A DNA stretch of 64,000 bases, taken from positions 36,596 through 100,595 of the forward strand of contig PBKU01000057.1 in the NCBI GenBank assembly GCA_002722175.1. The letters run 5' to 3'. Source of the stretch: Magnetovibrio sp. (GTDB lineage Bacteria; Pseudomonadota; Alphaproteobacteria; Rhodospirillales; Casp-alpha2). Below are positions 46,147-56,598 of this stretch, in pieces (the first letter of the stretch is position 1; each line of letters starts with the position of its first letter). The notes beneath the pieces are model-generated. The model had not been told where the DNA came from and ran no database searches. It was given only the letters and a program-made list of their open reading frames with translations. The position numbers and the translations under genes were made by a program.

Positions 46147-46162
46147 TGTTTCACGTGAAACA
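46147..46162. promoter_or_regulatory. parS: parS centromere site
   Basis: TGTTTCACGTGAAACA, a perfect 16-base palindrome identical to the widely conserved chromosomal parS consensus. It lies five bases after the mnmE stop and 97 bases before the mnmG start, 2.6 kb upstream of parA. ParB encoded at 49569 is expected to bind here. Confidence 0.95.
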
Positions 46163-46258
46163 TTTTCTTGTTAGTAAGGGATTTAAGGTATTTTTTTGCA
46201 TATATTATAATATTCAACTAATTTAACCCAGTTTGTGTTAGCAATAGAGCTTTCCGGA

Positions 46259-48133
46259 ATGAAAAAATTTGATGTTATTGTTGTCGGGGGTGGGCATGCA
46301 GGTGTTGAAGCTGCTAGTGCCTCGGCAAGATTAGGTGCTAAAACATTATTAATGACCCACCGCATTGATCGAATAGGTGAGATGTCTTGTAATCCTGCTG
46401 TTGGGGGTCTCGGCAAAGGGCATTTGGTGAGGGAGGTCGATGCGCTGGGCGGCATAATGGCGGAGGCTGGTGATTTAGCTGGGATTCACTATAGGCTTTT
46501 GAATAGGAGCAAGGGGCCTGCTGTACAAGGCCCCCGAGCCCAGATAGATAGAGATAGGTACAGGCTGGCTGTTCGGGAGATATTGTTTAGAGAACCAAAT
46601 CTTGAGATAAAATCAGAGCCCGCAGCCGATTTGCTTTTTGATGCGTTTGGCTCCATTGCTGGGGTTTTGGGGGAGCATGGTACTACATTTAAAGGAGGGG
46701 CAGTTGTAATAACTACGGGAACGTTTTTAAGGGGTATAATTCATATTGGAGCAGTTCAATTTGCTGCAGGAAGGGTTGGTGATCCAGCTTCGGTATCTCT
46801 AGCGAAGGCTTTTGATCGAATGGGATTTGACTTGTGTCGGTTGAAAACAGGAACCCCGCCAAGGTTAGATGGAAAAACGATAGATTGGCCAGCAATCGAC
46901 ATTCAGCCTGGGGACGAAGCCCCAACATGGCTTTCATTTTTGACTCAAAAAGCCTTCCTGCCGCATATCAATTGTTATATTACCGGAACAACTAAAGTTA
47001 CACATAATTTAATTAACGCGAATCTTGAAAAATCATCGATTTATAGTGGGGCAATAAAAAGTATTGGTCCCCGATATTGCCCTTCAATCGAAGACAAAGT
47101 AAAACGATTTTCAGATCGAAACCGTCATCAAGTGTTTTTGGAGCCAGAAGGGTTGCGTTCTAATATTATTTACCCAAATGGGATATCGACATCCTTGCCC
47201 GAAGACATTCAAAAATTAGTTGTTTCTTCTATTCCTGGTTTAGAAAAAGCTACAATTTTACGCCCCGGTTATGCGATTGAATACGACTTTGTTGACCCTA
47301 GATCTCTACGTCCAACACTTGAAACAAAAAAGATTTCAGGTCTTTATTTTGCCGGCCAAATTAATGGTACGACGGGTTATGAAGAAGCCGGAGCCCAGGG
47401 ATTAATTGCAGGGCTTAATGCAGCGTTGTCAGCGGGAAGTTCATCGCCGTTTGTCCTTGATAGGGCGGATGCTTATATTGGTGTGATGATCGATGATTTG
47501 GTTTCAAGGGGGGTTGATGAGCCGTATCGCATGTTTACATCGCGTGCTGAATATCGTTTAACTTTGCGTGCAGACAATGCAGATCAAAGGTTAACCCCAA
47601 AAGGCATTGCTATAGGTTGCATAAAAAATAGCAGATCTTTGGAATTTTCGCGTAAAAAACTCCAATTAGATAAATGGCGAAAGCTATTTGAAAACACAAA
47701 ATTCTCACCAAATCTTCTTAATAGTGTCAACATTGGGGTGAATAATGATGGCATTAAAAGGAGTCTATTTGATTTATTAAGTTATAAAAAAATCAATCAC
47801 CAGCGCCTGACTGTAATTTGGCCGACTATTAATTCTGTGCCAGATAATGTATTAAAGCAGCTATACAAAGAGGCAGCATATGTTGGCTATATAAGTCGCC
47901 AAAATGCTGAAATAGTCAAATTCCGGCAAGAAAATGGACAGTCTTTAGATCCTAATACAAACTTTAGCAATATACCGGGACTATCGAATGAAATAAAACA
48001 AAAGCTTCTCGCAACTAAACCAGCTACTATCGGCCAGGTTTCCAATCTACCTGGTATCACCCCAGCTGCAATTGCGCTAATTTTGTCTTATCTTCGTCGA
48101 GAAAAAAAGTTACCACAACAAAAGATAAGCTAA
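46259..48133 (+). CDS. mnmG: tRNA uridine 5-carboxymethylaminomethyl modification enzyme MnmG
   Basis: FAD enzyme partnering MnmE. From the ATG at 46259 the protein has 624 residues; a GTG at 46235 would add eight residues without support. FAD motif [48 protein letters not shown] [38 protein letters not shown] and the C-terminal helical RNA-binding domain with [18 protein letters not shown]. The GTG start would leave parS still outside the gene. Confidence 0.98.
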   Translation: MKKFDVIVVGGGHAGVEAASASARLGAKTLLMTHRIDRIGEMSCNPAVGGLGKGHLVREVDALGGIMAEAGDLAGIHYRLLNRSKGPAVQGPRAQIDRDRYRLAVREILFREPNLEIKSEPAADLLFDAFGSIAGVLGEHGTTFKGGAVVITTGTFLRGIIHIGAVQFAAGRVGDPASVSLAKAFDRMGFDLCRLKTGTPPRLDGKTIDWPAIDIQPGDEAPTWLSFLTQKAFLPHINCYITGTTKVTHNLINANLEKSSIYSGAIKSIGPRYCPSIEDKVKRFSDRNRHQVFLEPEGLRSNIIYPNGISTSLPEDIQKLVVSSIPGLEKATILRPGYAIEYDFVDPRSLRPTLETKKISGLYFAGQINGTTGYEEAGAQGLIAGLNAALSAGSSSPFVLDRADAYIGVMIDDLVSRGVDEPYRMFTSRAEYRLTLRADNADQRLTPKGIAIGCIKNSRSLEFSRKKLQLDKWRKLFENTKFSPNLLNSVNIGVNNDGIKRSLFDLLSYKKINHQRLTVIWPTINSVPDNVLKQLYKEAAYVGYISRQNAEIVKFRQENGQSLDPNTNFSNIPGLSNEIKQKLLATKPATIGQVSNLPGITPAAIALILSYLRREKKLPQQKIS

Positions 48134-48157
48134 TATTTTTTATGAAGTGATTTTCTA

Positions 48158-48787
48158 TTGACGCCTCAAGATTTCCAAAAAGCAACAGCTGCCTCTGATG
48201 ATTTAATGAACTCTCTTTATATTTACGAAAAAGAGCTTTATAAGTGGCAGAAACGCTCCAACTTAGTCAGTTCAAGTACATTGCCAGATCTTTGGGGCCG
48301 GCACTTTTATGATTCCATGCAACTAGCCAATTATCTTCCATTGAATGGTGAGGAAATTAGCGATATTGGTACAGGAGCGGGTTTTCCAGGGATGGTATTA
48401 GCAGTTTTAGGGGTACCTAATATTACTTTGATAGAAAAAAATTCAAAAAAAGTGGAATTTTTGAAAAGGCTAAAAACCTTGATTAAGCCCAAGGTTAAAA
48501 TCGTTAATAAAAGAATAGATAAAGCTCAGACCTTAAAGTCCGATATTGTTATCTCACGGGCATTAGCCCCCCTGCCAGAATTACTGCGACTTTGTACATT
48601 TATATTAAAAGCGGATGGCTATATAATTGTGCTTAAGGGAAAATCTTTTTTTAGGGAATTGACGGAAGCAAAGAAAACGTGGATCATGGAGGTAGAACAC
48701 TTTCAGAGCAGAAGCGATTCTTCCGGGGTGATTTTAAAAATTAACAATTTAAGATTGCGGAAATATGACAAGGCCTATATTGCCTAA
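48158..48787 (+). CDS. rsmG: 16S rRNA (guanine527-N7)-methyltransferase
   Basis: RsmG (GidB) methylates G527. 209 residues with LYKWQKRSNLVSSSTLPDLWGRHFYDSMQL, the SAM motif ISDIGTGAGFPGMVLAVL and SRALAPLPELL. The start is TTG. It follows mnmG by 24 bases and overlaps parA by 23. Confidence 0.96.
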   Translation: MTPQDFQKATAASDDLMNSLYIYEKELYKWQKRSNLVSSSTLPDLWGRHFYDSMQLANYLPLNGEEISDIGTGAGFPGMVLAVLGVPNITLIEKNSKKVEFLKRLKTLIKPKVKIVNKRIDKAQTLKSDIVISRALAPLPELLRLCTFILKADGYIIVLKGKSFFRELTEAKKTWIMEVEHFQSRSDSSGVILKINNLRLRKYDKAYIA

Positions 48788-49568
48788 TTCGAATACGAGA
48801 ATAATTGCAATTGCCAATCAAAAGGGTGGGGTTGGCAAAACCACAACAGCTATTAATCTTGGCACAGCCTTAGCGGCCGTGAACCAAAAAGTATTAATAT
48901 TTGATATGGATCCGCAGGGTAACGCATCAACGGGTCTTGGGATAGCACAATCACAAAGATCAAAAAATTCGTACCATGTGTTAATTAATAAAACCCACCT
49001 TTATGAAACAATACTGGAAACCTGTATTCCGTCTATGGATATTGTACCTTCGGGCATAGATCTATCAGGGGCCGAGATTGAGTTGGTTGATGTTCAGGAC
49101 CGGGAGATTTGTTTGCGCCAGGCGTTAGCTGTCAGTTCTATCGAATATGACTATATTCTAATTGATTGTCCACCATCGTTAAGTTTGTTGACTATTAATG
49201 CCCTGACGGCCGCGCAAGCAGTGCTAGTGCCTCTACAGTGCGAATTTTTTGCCTTAGAGGGAGTTAGCCAGTTAATGAAAACAATCGAGGGGGTTAAACA
49301 AAAATTTAACCCAGGCCTTGAAATCCAAGGTATTATTTTGACCATGTTTGATAACCACAATAACCTATCAAGTGCAGTTGCTGAAGATGTTCGGGCGTAT
49401 TTTGGGGATAAGGTATATGAAACGGTTATACCAAGAAATGTCAAAGTATCAGAAGCACCATCATTTGGCCGACCAGTAGTTGTTTATGACCTGAAATGTG
49501 CGGGTTCTGAAGCATATCTAAATTTAGCCGGGGAAATTATCCATCGTGAGCGCAGGATAAACGCTTAA
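48765..49568 (+). CDS. parA: Chromosome partitioning ATPase ParA
   Basis: Walker-type ATPase that drives origin segregation with ParB-parS. 267 residues: deviant Walker A NQKGGVGKTTTAINLGTAL, FDMDPQGNASTGLG, IDCPPSLSLLTINAL, PLQCEFFALEGVSQL and PSFGRPVVVYD. It lies immediately before parB with no gap. Confidence 0.98.
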   Translation: MTRPILPNSNTRIIAIANQKGGVGKTTTAINLGTALAAVNQKVLIFDMDPQGNASTGLGIAQSQRSKNSYHVLINKTHLYETILETCIPSMDIVPSGIDLSGAEIELVDVQDREICLRQALAVSSIEYDYILIDCPPSLSLLTINALTAAQAVLVPLQCEFFALEGVSQLMKTIEGVKQKFNPGLEIQGIILTMFDNHNNLSSAVAEDVRAYFGDKVYETVIPRNVKVSEAPSFGRPVVVYDLKCAGSEAYLNLAGEIIHRERRINA

Positions 49569-50417
49569 ATGTCCCAGAAAAAAAATTTGGGACGAGGCTT
49601 AAATGCTCTTTTGGGTGATACTAATCTATCGGTTTTATCCAATGAACAGGTTGAGCGCATACAAATCGTACCAATAGAAAAAGTGCGTCCTGGAACTTTC
49701 CAGCCAAGAAAAACCTTTCCTGAAGAAACAATTAATGAACTTGCAGAATCAATTCGTGAAAAAGGTTTACTGCAACCAATTTTAGTTAGAAGAGGTGCGG
49801 AAGAACCAGAGAGTTTTGAAATTATTGCCGGCGAACGGCGTTGGCGGGCGGCCCAAAAAGCGCAGCTGCACTTAATTCCAGCTATAATAAAAGCTTTTAA
49901 TAACCAAGAAGCACTTGAGGTTGGATTAATGGAAAACTTGCAACGTGAGGACCTTTCCCCGATTGATCAGGCGCGAAGTTTAGAAAAACTAGTCACAGAG
50001 TTTAAACTAAAACAAGAAGATATAGCGAAGACTTTAGGTCGAAGCCGGAGTTACGTCTCTAACACCTTGCGTCTTCTTGGCTTGCCAAAACCCATTGTTG
50101 ACATGCTTGAAGATGGGCGTTTAAGTGCAGGACATGCGCGGGCCCTGTTAGGGGCTGACAAAAAATTGCTTGTAGCAGAAGAAATATTGAGAAAAGGGCT
50201 TAATGTTCGCCAAACCGAGAAAATTGTTAGTGTACAAAAAAACACTATGAATTTGGAGAAAAAACAAAAGGATATTAATACCGTATCGTTAGAACAAAGT
50301 TTATCTAATTCTTTAGGATTGCGAGTCGTGATTAGCGAAAATAAGAAAGGAGGTTCTTTGACCATCCATTACTTAACTATTGAGCAGCTAGATAATGTCT
50401 TGGCTAAATTGAAATAG
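49569..50417 (+). CDS. parB: Chromosome partitioning protein ParB
   Basis: CTPase clamp that loads at parS. 282 residues: KKNLGRGLNALLGD, VRPGTFQPRKTFPEETINELAESIREKGLLQPILVR in two blocks, the CTP-binding GERRWRAA motif, the arginine-rich MENLQREDLSPIDQA, the helix-turn-helix QEDIAKTLGRSRSYVSNTLRLLGLP and the C-terminal dimer domain. The perfect parS at 46147 is its expected target. Confidence 0.98.
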   Translation: MSQKKNLGRGLNALLGDTNLSVLSNEQVERIQIVPIEKVRPGTFQPRKTFPEETINELAESIREKGLLQPILVRRGAEEPESFEIIAGERRWRAAQKAQLHLIPAIIKAFNNQEALEVGLMENLQREDLSPIDQARSLEKLVTEFKLKQEDIAKTLGRSRSYVSNTLRLLGLPKPIVDMLEDGRLSAGHARALLGADKKLLVAEEILRKGLNVRQTEKIVSVQKNTMNLEKKQKDINTVSLEQSLSNSLGLRVVISENKKGGSLTIHYLTIEQLDNVLAKLK

Positions 50418-50445
50418 AAAATTACATAATAAGAAATCTGGTGCA

Positions 50446-51477
50446 TTAATACTGTTCTATCTGTGCCTTATAAGCCGCAATTTTTAGGAGTATTCTCTCG
50501 CAGATCGCTTTTGAAGGATACCCCGTTGATTTCATGGCGATTTCAGCCTCTATTAATTCTTCGATTAAACAATAAATTTTTGTGTTGGGCCATGTTTTGG
50601 CTTGATCAATTAGGCGTTCTCTAAATTTAAAAAATACGGGCGGTTTAAGTCCATTTATTGTTTGTTTTATGTTTTCACCTTTGGTTAGCCTTGATTGGAT
50701 GAAAAACAATCGCCGGGCATGTTTTTGGGCATTACGAATTATATTAATTAACGCGCCTACATCAGAGGAAACCTGTTCTGTTATTTTTAGTCCGGTTTCT
50801 ATGTCCCCGCTAAATATTGCGAAAACACTTTGGTCAATCGATATTGTCGATGCATCATCGATAATTGCTTCTATATCATGAGTGGTTATTTCACCTGTTT
50901 GTTTGTATAGTGTAAGCTTTTCAATTTCACTTCTCGACCTACCTCGATCCGAGCCTAAGAAATTAACGAAATATGAAAGCGCATTTGGAGAGATTGTTAT
51001 TCCGTACTCATTTAACTGTTGTTTTGCAAGATACGAAAGTTTATTTGCGTCATCTAAATAACAACTTAAGGTAGCAGCAATATTAGCAGTATCGCATTCT
51101 TTTCGCAGTTTAGACTTAGGGCCCAAATCACCTGCTTCAATAACTACCATGTTTTCGAAACGTTCATTTAAAATATAATTGACGGCATCTAAAATCTTAT
51201 CATTACCTTCTTTAATCCAAATAACCTTGAGACCTCCTAACAGTGATTCGCTGCGCAAAGCATCACCAAGGTGAGACGGGTTTTTAGAAAGAAAATCTGC
51301 AGAAAATGGGATTACCCGAAACGGGTCATTAGGGTCATTTACCAAATTGCAAATAATCTTTTTTGCCCTTTCACACACTAGCCCGTGATCAGGCCCATAC
51401 AGTAAAAAACACTTTATATTAGAATCGGGACTAATGCCTGAAATAAACCCTTCAACCTGAGAGCTACTGATTTTCAA
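50446..51477 (-). CDS. holA: DNA polymerase III subunit delta
   Basis: Clamp-loader subunit that opens the beta clamp. 343 residues with FLLYGPDHGLVCERAKKI, GLKVIWIKEGND, ALSYFVNFLGSDRGRSRSEIEKLTLY and SIDQSVFAIFSGD, as in proteobacterial HolA. The start is TTG and overlaps the 3' end of lptE by 14 bases; the order leuS-lptE-holA facing parB is widely conserved in alphaproteobacteria. Confidence 0.93.
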   Translation of the reverse strand: MKISSSQVEGFISGISPDSNIKCFLLYGPDHGLVCERAKKIICNLVNDPNDPFRVIPFSADFLSKNPSHLGDALRSESLLGGLKVIWIKEGNDKILDAVNYILNERFENMVVIEAGDLGPKSKLRKECDTANIAATLSCYLDDANKLSYLAKQQLNEYGITISPNALSYFVNFLGSDRGRSRSEIEKLTLYKQTGEITTHDIEAIIDDASTISIDQSVFAIFSGDIETGLKITEQVSSDVGALINIIRNAQKHARRLFFIQSRLTKGENIKQTINGLKPPVFFKFRERLIDQAKTWPNTKIYCLIEELIEAEIAMKSTGYPSKAICERILLKIAAYKAQIEQY

Positions 51478-52030
51478 GAGTTTTTACCGAAACGTTAGTA
51501 AAAGGTTTGCGCATAAGAACAGCGCTTAAGCGGGTTCGTATCTCGTAAGCAAGCTCTATAAGAGACTGTTTTCTTGCGTTTTTTTCTGCGGCTAACGTTG
51601 CGTATTCTTCAGTAAAGATATTAAATCCACTAATTATTTCACTTTGGCTGCTAAATAAAGTTTTCTTCGTTTTTGCGTCCAATAGGACAAATTGTGATCG
51701 AATTTGTAGGTTGGCGCGTGTCGCAAAAGCACTTTTTTTAACCGAGAGGTTTTCAGCAGATTCAAATAGCACAATGTTTAACAAATATTTTGGTGTTTTC
51801 TGTCGACCATTAGGCTGCAAAAGCGTTCTAAGCTCATTTCTTAAAATTTGGCCAGATCGTCCTCCCGATATGGGTAGAATATCAATCGCGGCAAAAGCAC
51901 CCCAAACATTTTCTGCACTGTTTTGAGTTGGTGCGTATGAGGGGCGAAATCCACACCCAGCAATAGTAAGTACAAGAATTGAAAGCGATAAACCTTTAGA
52001 CAACAATATTAATAATCTTGTTTTGAACAA
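51464..52030 (-). CDS. lptE: LPS-assembly lipoprotein LptE
   Basis: Outer-membrane lipoprotein that plugs LptD and helps place LPS. 188 residues: signal [21 protein letters not shown] with the lipobox Cys, then [35 protein letters not shown], resembling alphaproteobacterial LptE. The start is TTG, lying inside the end of leuS (35-base overlap). It sits between leuS and holA as in most proteobacteria. Confidence 0.9.
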   Translation of the reverse strand: MFKTRLLILLSKGLSLSILVLTIAGCGFRPSYAPTQNSAENVWGAFAAIDILPISGGRSGQILRNELRTLLQPNGRQKTPKYLLNIVLFESAENLSVKKSAFATRANLQIRSQFVLLDAKTKKTLFSSQSEIISGFNIFTEEYATLAAEKNARKQSLIELAYEIRTRLSAVLMRKPFTNVSVKTLENQ

Positions 52031-54557
52031 TGATAGTCTTCCTTATTTTCTGGTGTCCTATAGCTTTCTGGACATTAGGGATTTTAAGTGCTACCGCTTT
52101 TGTTTTGTTTTCCGGTAAATTTTTAGCAATATCAATCGTTCCGCGAAGTTTCCCATTAACCTGTACAGCGACAGTGACTGATGTATCAACTAAAAACTCT
52201 CGGTTAGCAATAGGCCATGGAGTATTGCATAACAAAGTCTTATTCCCAAGGGCTCGCCACAACTCTTCACCTAAATGGGGTGCCATTGGACCAATTAGCT
52301 TAACTATGGTTTCGAGGGCAAACTTATATGCCCATTTATTATCCAAAGTAGATAAGGGAATTTTATCAATAGTATTTGTAAGCTCCCGAATACGTGCAAC
52401 GGCTTTATTAAAATGAAATTTTTCAATATCGGCGGTTACCTCGATAATTGTTTTGTGACATTCTTTTTCAATTTGTAAGGCTGCAGGCCCAATTTTTTTT
52501 GGGCGTTTTATTTGTGAACCAAATATCGACTTTTTAGTTATTACCATATTCCATAAGCGATTAATATAACGCCAAGCTCCCTCTACGCCCGCCTCTGTCC
52601 AGTCTAAATCACGGTCTGGTGGGCTGTCAGATAACATAAATAATCTCGCTGTATCAGCACCGTAGTCCTGAATAATTAAATTTGGGTCTACTACATTTTT
52701 TTTTGATTTACTCATTTTTTCAGTTCGACCGACAAAAACGGGGATTCCTGTTTTTTTTGAAATTAAACTCCCATCATTCTCACGGACCACCTCATCTGGA
52801 AGTAACCAGGACCCGTTTTCATCCCGGTACGTTTCATGGCACACCATGCCTTGAGTTTGAAGGCCAGAAAATGGTTCTTTTAAATCTAAATAACCACAAT
52901 CTTTAAGTGCACGAACAAAAAAACGAGAGTAAAGCAGATGAAGTACAGCATGTTCAATGCCTCCAATATACTGATCTACAGGCAACCAATAATTAACGTC
53001 CTTTAAGCTAAAGGGCGCTTTGTTGCCAATTGTACAAAATTTGGCAAAGTACCACGATGATTCGAAGAATGTATCAAGCGTATCCGTATCCCGTTCAGCC
53101 ATTTTCTCACATTGGGGGCAACTAACATTTTTCCATGTCGGATGGCGTGAAAGTGGACTACCAGAGCCAAACAACTCAATATCGTCAGGTAAGGTAACCG
53201 GCAAATCTTTTTCTGGGACAGGTACCGCACCGCAGTCTAGGCAATGGATAAAGGGAACAGGGCACCCCCAATAACGTTGTCTTGAAACGCCCCAATCTCT
53301 AATACGATAATTAATTGCATATCGCCCGCACTGGTTTTTTTCTAATTCTCGGGTTATAGCTTTTTTTGCTTTTTCAACTGTAAGGCCGTCAAGAAAACCT
53401 GAATTCATCAAGATTCCATCACCAGAATATGCCGTTTCGGTGATTTCAAACGGCGTTTTATTATGGTGATGAGGTTTAACAACAGGTATTACATTTAAGT
53501 TATATTTTTGTGCGAATTCCAAGTCCCGTTGATCGTGAGCAGGACATCCGAAAATTGCGCCTGTTCCGTAATCCATAAGAACAAAATTTGCTATGTAAAG
53601 CGGAAGCTTAATAGTTTTATCAAGGGGGTGAATACAATTTATTTCTGTTCGAAACCCTAGTTTTTCTGTTGTTTCAATAATTGCTTCACTCGTAGCTCTC
53701 TTATTGCAGCCTTTGATGAATTTCTGCAGTTTTTTGTTGTGTGTTGCTAGCAAAGTAGCAATAGGATGGTTTGGAGCGATTGCGCAAAAGGACGCACCAA
53801 AAATAGTGTCTGGTCTCGTCGTATATACATCCAATATTTTATCTATTTCTTCTAACCGAAAAAAAATGTGAGCCCCTTCAGAGCGGCCGATCCAGTTTTC
53901 TTGCATAAGACGAACACGCTTTGGCCAATGATCAAGTTTTTTTATTTCGTTAAGTAAATCTTCGGCGTATGCAGTTATTTTTAAAAACCATTGTGAGAGT
54001 AATTTTTTTTCTACATCTTGCCCTGACCTCCAACCTTTGCCATCAATAACTTGTTCATTAGCAAGCACTGTTTGTTCGACTGGATCCCAGTTGACCCATG
54101 ATTTTTTTCTATATGCTAGTCCTGCTTTATAAAAGTCTATAAACATTTTTTGTTCATGGCGAAAATAGTTAACATCACATGTCGAGACTTCCCGTCGCCA
54201 ATCATATGACAAACCCATTGACTTCAGTTGATCCCGCATAATATTTATATTGTCAATGGTCCAACTGCGGGGGTGTACATTATTTTCAATCGCTGCATTT
54301 TCCGCAGGCAAACCAAAAGCATCCCAACCCATCGGGTGGAGCACGTTATAACCTTGAGCCCGGCGAAATCGTGCAACTAAATCTCCCAAGGTATAATTTC
54401 GAACGTGCCCCATGTGCATCCGCCCAGAGGGGTATGGGAACATTTCTAATACGTAGTATTTAGGCTTTTTAGGGTCGGCCTTTACGTTGAATGCCCCTGT
54501 TTCTGCCCAAATTTTTTGCCATGAACTTTCGACATGCTTGAAGTTATATTTAGTCAT
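51996..54557 (-). CDS. leuS: Leucyl-tRNA synthetase
   Basis: Class I synthetase charging tRNA-Leu, 853 residues. HIGH-type motif [15 protein letters not shown] near 42-56, zinc-type region, CP1 editing domain with [12 protein letters not shown] and the Asp in [16 protein letters not shown], then [13 protein letters not shown] near 615 and the anticodon-binding and C-terminal domains. A 26-base perfect A/T palindrome lies 14 bases before the ATG. No clear Shine-Dalgarno is seen. Confidence 0.98.
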   Translation of the reverse strand: MTKYNFKHVESSWQKIWAETGAFNVKADPKKPKYYVLEMFPYPSGRMHMGHVRNYTLGDLVARFRRAQGYNVLHPMGWDAFGLPAENAAIENNVHPRSWTIDNINIMRDQLKSMGLSYDWRREVSTCDVNYFRHEQKMFIDFYKAGLAYRKKSWVNWDPVEQTVLANEQVIDGKGWRSGQDVEKKLLSQWFLKITAYAEDLLNEIKKLDHWPKRVRLMQENWIGRSEGAHIFFRLEEIDKILDVYTTRPDTIFGASFCAIAPNHPIATLLATHNKKLQKFIKGCNKRATSEAIIETTEKLGFRTEINCIHPLDKTIKLPLYIANFVLMDYGTGAIFGCPAHDQRDLEFAQKYNLNVIPVVKPHHHNKTPFEITETAYSGDGILMNSGFLDGLTVEKAKKAITRELEKNQCGRYAINYRIRDWGVSRQRYWGCPVPFIHCLDCGAVPVPEKDLPVTLPDDIELFGSGSPLSRHPTWKNVSCPQCEKMAERDTDTLDTFFESSWYFAKFCTIGNKAPFSLKDVNYWLPVDQYIGGIEHAVLHLLYSRFFVRALKDCGYLDLKEPFSGLQTQGMVCHETYRDENGSWLLPDEVVRENDGSLISKKTGIPVFVGRTEKMSKSKKNVVDPNLIIQDYGADTARLFMLSDSPPDRDLDWTEAGVEGAWRYINRLWNMVITKKSIFGSQIKRPKKIGPAALQIEKECHKTIIEVTADIEKFHFNKAVARIRELTNTIDKIPLSTLDNKWAYKFALETIVKLIGPMAPHLGEELWRALGNKTLLCNTPWPIANREFLVDTSVTVAVQVNGKLRGTIDIAKNLPENKTKAVALKIPNVQKAIGHQKIRKTIIVQNKIINIVV

Positions 54558-54570
54558 TTTTTAGAGTAGT

Positions 54571-54596
54571 AAAAAATACTTTTTAAAGTATTTTTT
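54571..54596 (-). terminator. 26-base A/T palindrome between DUF3576 gene and leuS
   Basis: AAAAAATACTTT (54571-54582) and AAAGTATTTTTT (54585-54596) are exact complements around two bases. Read leftward it forms a stem ending in six U and could terminate the DUF3576 transcript, although the stem has only two G-C-type pairs. It also sits in the leuS leader. Confidence 0.45.
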
Positions 54597-54611
54597 ATGT
54601 TTACAGTCTGA

Positions 54612-55172
54612 TTATTGTTTAAGAGCTTCATGACGCAACATTCTTGCACGTGTTAAGATAGCATTTTCAATTTTTAATCCTGTACCGCTATCTATTTTTG
54701 CATCATGCCACGTGCCGCCAATCTGTTTTATTTGCCTGAAAACTGCTACCCGAACTCCATCTGCCCGGAGCGTTTTTCCAAGGATATATATGTTTAGTTT
54801 AAAGCGTTCATCCTTTGTCTCGGGCGGTGTATGCCAGTCGGTCAAGATGACCCCACCAAATGCGTCCGCAGTGGTTATGGGAAGGAAAGCTATAGTGTCA
54901 AGTGTTGCACGCCATAAAAAACTATTAACACCGATACCTCCGCCCCCCCCTCCTGACTGGTTTTTTTCCCCAAACAAACTTAAGCCACCCTCGCCTAAAA
55001 TACTTCCTTGAAAAGTATAATCGTAGGAGACTTCTTCCTTACGCTTTCTTGGAGTTGGATCTTCATCTGGTGTCCATTTATCTGAGACATACCCGCATCC
55101 AGAACTTAAAGCGATGGCACACAAAATACCGATGGCATTTTTTATTTGTAGGTTAGATTTACTACCTATCAT
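54612..55172 (-). CDS. DUF3576 lipoprotein
   Basis: A 186-residue predicted lipoprotein of unknown role. From the ATG at 55172 the signal reads IKNAIGILCAIALSSGC with the lipobox Cys. The DUF3576 core holds GGGGGGIGVNSFLWRATLDTIAFLP, TTADAFGGVILTDWHTPPETKDERFKLNIYILG and RVAVFRQIKQIGG. DUF3576 proteins lie just upstream of leuS in alphaproteobacteria, and may relate to envelope assembly together with lptE. The frame extends to 55220 without support. The poly-Gly stretch produces a G8 run near 54943-54950. Confidence 0.85.
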   Translation of the reverse strand: MIGSKSNLQIKNAIGILCAIALSSGCGYVSDKWTPDEDPTPRKRKEEVSYDYTFQGSILGEGGLSLFGEKNQSGGGGGGIGVNSFLWRATLDTIAFLPITTADAFGGVILTDWHTPPETKDERFKLNIYILGKTLRADGVRVAVFRQIKQIGGTWHDAKIDSGTGLKIENAILTRARMLRHEALKQ

Positions 55173-55238
55173 GTCTAATAAAACCTTCGCATTTAAAGAC
55201 CTAACAATTACAATATGCAATATTGATTTAAAGCCAGT

Positions 55239-55886
55239 CTATTTTATTTCTTTATCAGGTAAAAAAACCCCAGTTCCACAAATACCAACAGCTCCAGCTT
55301 TTCGCAAGATTCTTGCGTGTTTTAATTTTACACCTCCTAGAGCAATAATGGGTGATTTGTTTTTATGACATAAACGAGCGAAACGCAACAAACCTAAAGA
55401 AGGTTTATCTGGGTGGCTGATTGTTTGAAACACTGGTGACACAATAATGCCGTCCACACCCCACTTTGAGGCCCTTTGAATTGCTTCAGATGAATGGGCT
55501 GAGGTGGTTACTAATCCTAGCAGCGGCCGAAACCGCCTCCACATTGCAGCGCCCTGTTTCAGGCGATTTTCAGGAATGTGCAGGCCATCTGCAAGTTTAG
55601 CTAGTGCAAAATCATCTGATACTAAGATCTTAAAGTGTCTCCTTTTGCAATTTTCCATCAAATTATTCAATGTTTGTTGACGAATCAGCTTGTTTTTTGC
55701 TCGAACAATTATCGCTACATTACGCCCTAGTGAGGTTAGGGGATGGCTAATTTCTTTTAATCGAGTTTCATCCATCATAATTATTGTGGAAGGCAAAGCA
55801 CCTTTCCGGGTTGTTTTTATAGGAGGAAAAATGCTTTGTAAGAGTCGGAGTTTTTTGTCATTTATCAATAATTTTATTCCACACAA
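55239..55886 (-). CDS. Thiamine-phosphate synthase-like protein (ThiE/TenI family)
   Basis: A 215-residue TIM-barrel of the ThiE/TenI family. The late motifs are present: IIVSPVFQTISHPDKPSLGLLRFARLC, IIALGGVKLKHARILRKAGAVGICGTGVF. The early half is divergent: the family GxHLGQxD segment reads GLHIPENRL, so the pyrophosphate-binding end may not be standard. TenI-like or redundant ThiE function is possible, and no other thi gene is near. The start is TTG. It diverges from yggS. Confidence 0.75.
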   Translation of the reverse strand: MCGIKLLINDKKLRLLQSIFPPIKTTRKGALPSTIIMMDETRLKEISHPLTSLGRNVAIIVRAKNKLIRQQTLNNLMENCKRRHFKILVSDDFALAKLADGLHIPENRLKQGAAMWRRFRPLLGLVTTSAHSSEAIQRASKWGVDGIIVSPVFQTISHPDKPSLGLLRFARLCHKNKSPIIALGGVKLKHARILRKAGAVGICGTGVFLPDKEIK

Positions 55887-55917
55887 GAATTTTAGAAAGA
55901 AAAGAACCTAGAAAGAT

Positions 55918-56598
55918 ATGAACTTAGAGAGTAATGTCGCTAATAATTTTCGGATAGTGCAAGAAAAAATTGAACTTGCAAAGGTTTCCGCAGGGCGGTT
56001 AGATGCGAACATAGTTTTAACTGCTGTTACGAAAACTAAAACGGTTGAAATAATTCGTTGTGCCCTAAAGGTTGGACACAGAGTATTTGGTGAAAACCGC
56101 GTTCATGAAGCAATGGAAAAATGGTTGCCACTAAAAGAACAGTTTGTTGATATAAAACTGCATTTGATTGGCCCTCTGCAAACAAACAAGGTAAAACAAG
56201 CGGTTAGAACTTTTGACATCATAGAAACTGTGGATCGTCCAAAGCTAGCGAGAGAGTTGGCAAAAATTTTTAACGCGACAGGTCTTCCGCTCGATTGTTT
56301 TATTCAAATAAACACAGGAGATGAAAAACAAAAATCAGGTGTTTCCCCAAAAGACGCTGATATTTTTATTAAACGGTGTATTAACGAATTTCAATTGCCG
56401 ATTGTTGGCTTGATGTGTATCCCCCCTATTCAAGATGAACCTTCCCTTCATTTTGCACTTTTGGCTAAAATCGCAGAGCGCAACGGTTTAACACAGCTTA
56501 GTATGGGAATGAGCACGGATTACAAAGTAGCAATTGCGTTCGGGGCTACCGAGGTGCGTATAGGTAAAAATCTTTTTGGAGCCCGTTCTTCCTTTTAA
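55918..56598 (+). CDS. YggS-family pyridoxal phosphate homeostasis protein
   Basis: PLP-binding protein (PLPBP) that influences vitamin B6 balance; no catalytic activity is established for the family. 226 residues: VLTAVTKTKTVEIIRCALKVGHRVFGENRVHEAMEKW with the PLP Lys in AVTKTK, LHLIGPLQTNK, IQINTGDEKQKSGV, GLMCIPP and LSMGMSTDYKVAIAFGATEVRIGKNLFG. It overlaps the end of the convergent L,D-transpeptidase gene by four bases. Confidence 0.95.
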   Translation: MNLESNVANNFRIVQEKIELAKVSAGRLDANIVLTAVTKTKTVEIIRCALKVGHRVFGENRVHEAMEKWLPLKEQFVDIKLHLIGPLQTNKVKQAVRTFDIIETVDRPKLARELAKIFNATGLPLDCFIQINTGDEKQKSGVSPKDADIFIKRCINEFQLPIVGLMCIPPIQDEPSLHFALLAKIAERNGLTQLSMGMSTDYKVAIAFGATEVRIGKNLFGARSSF

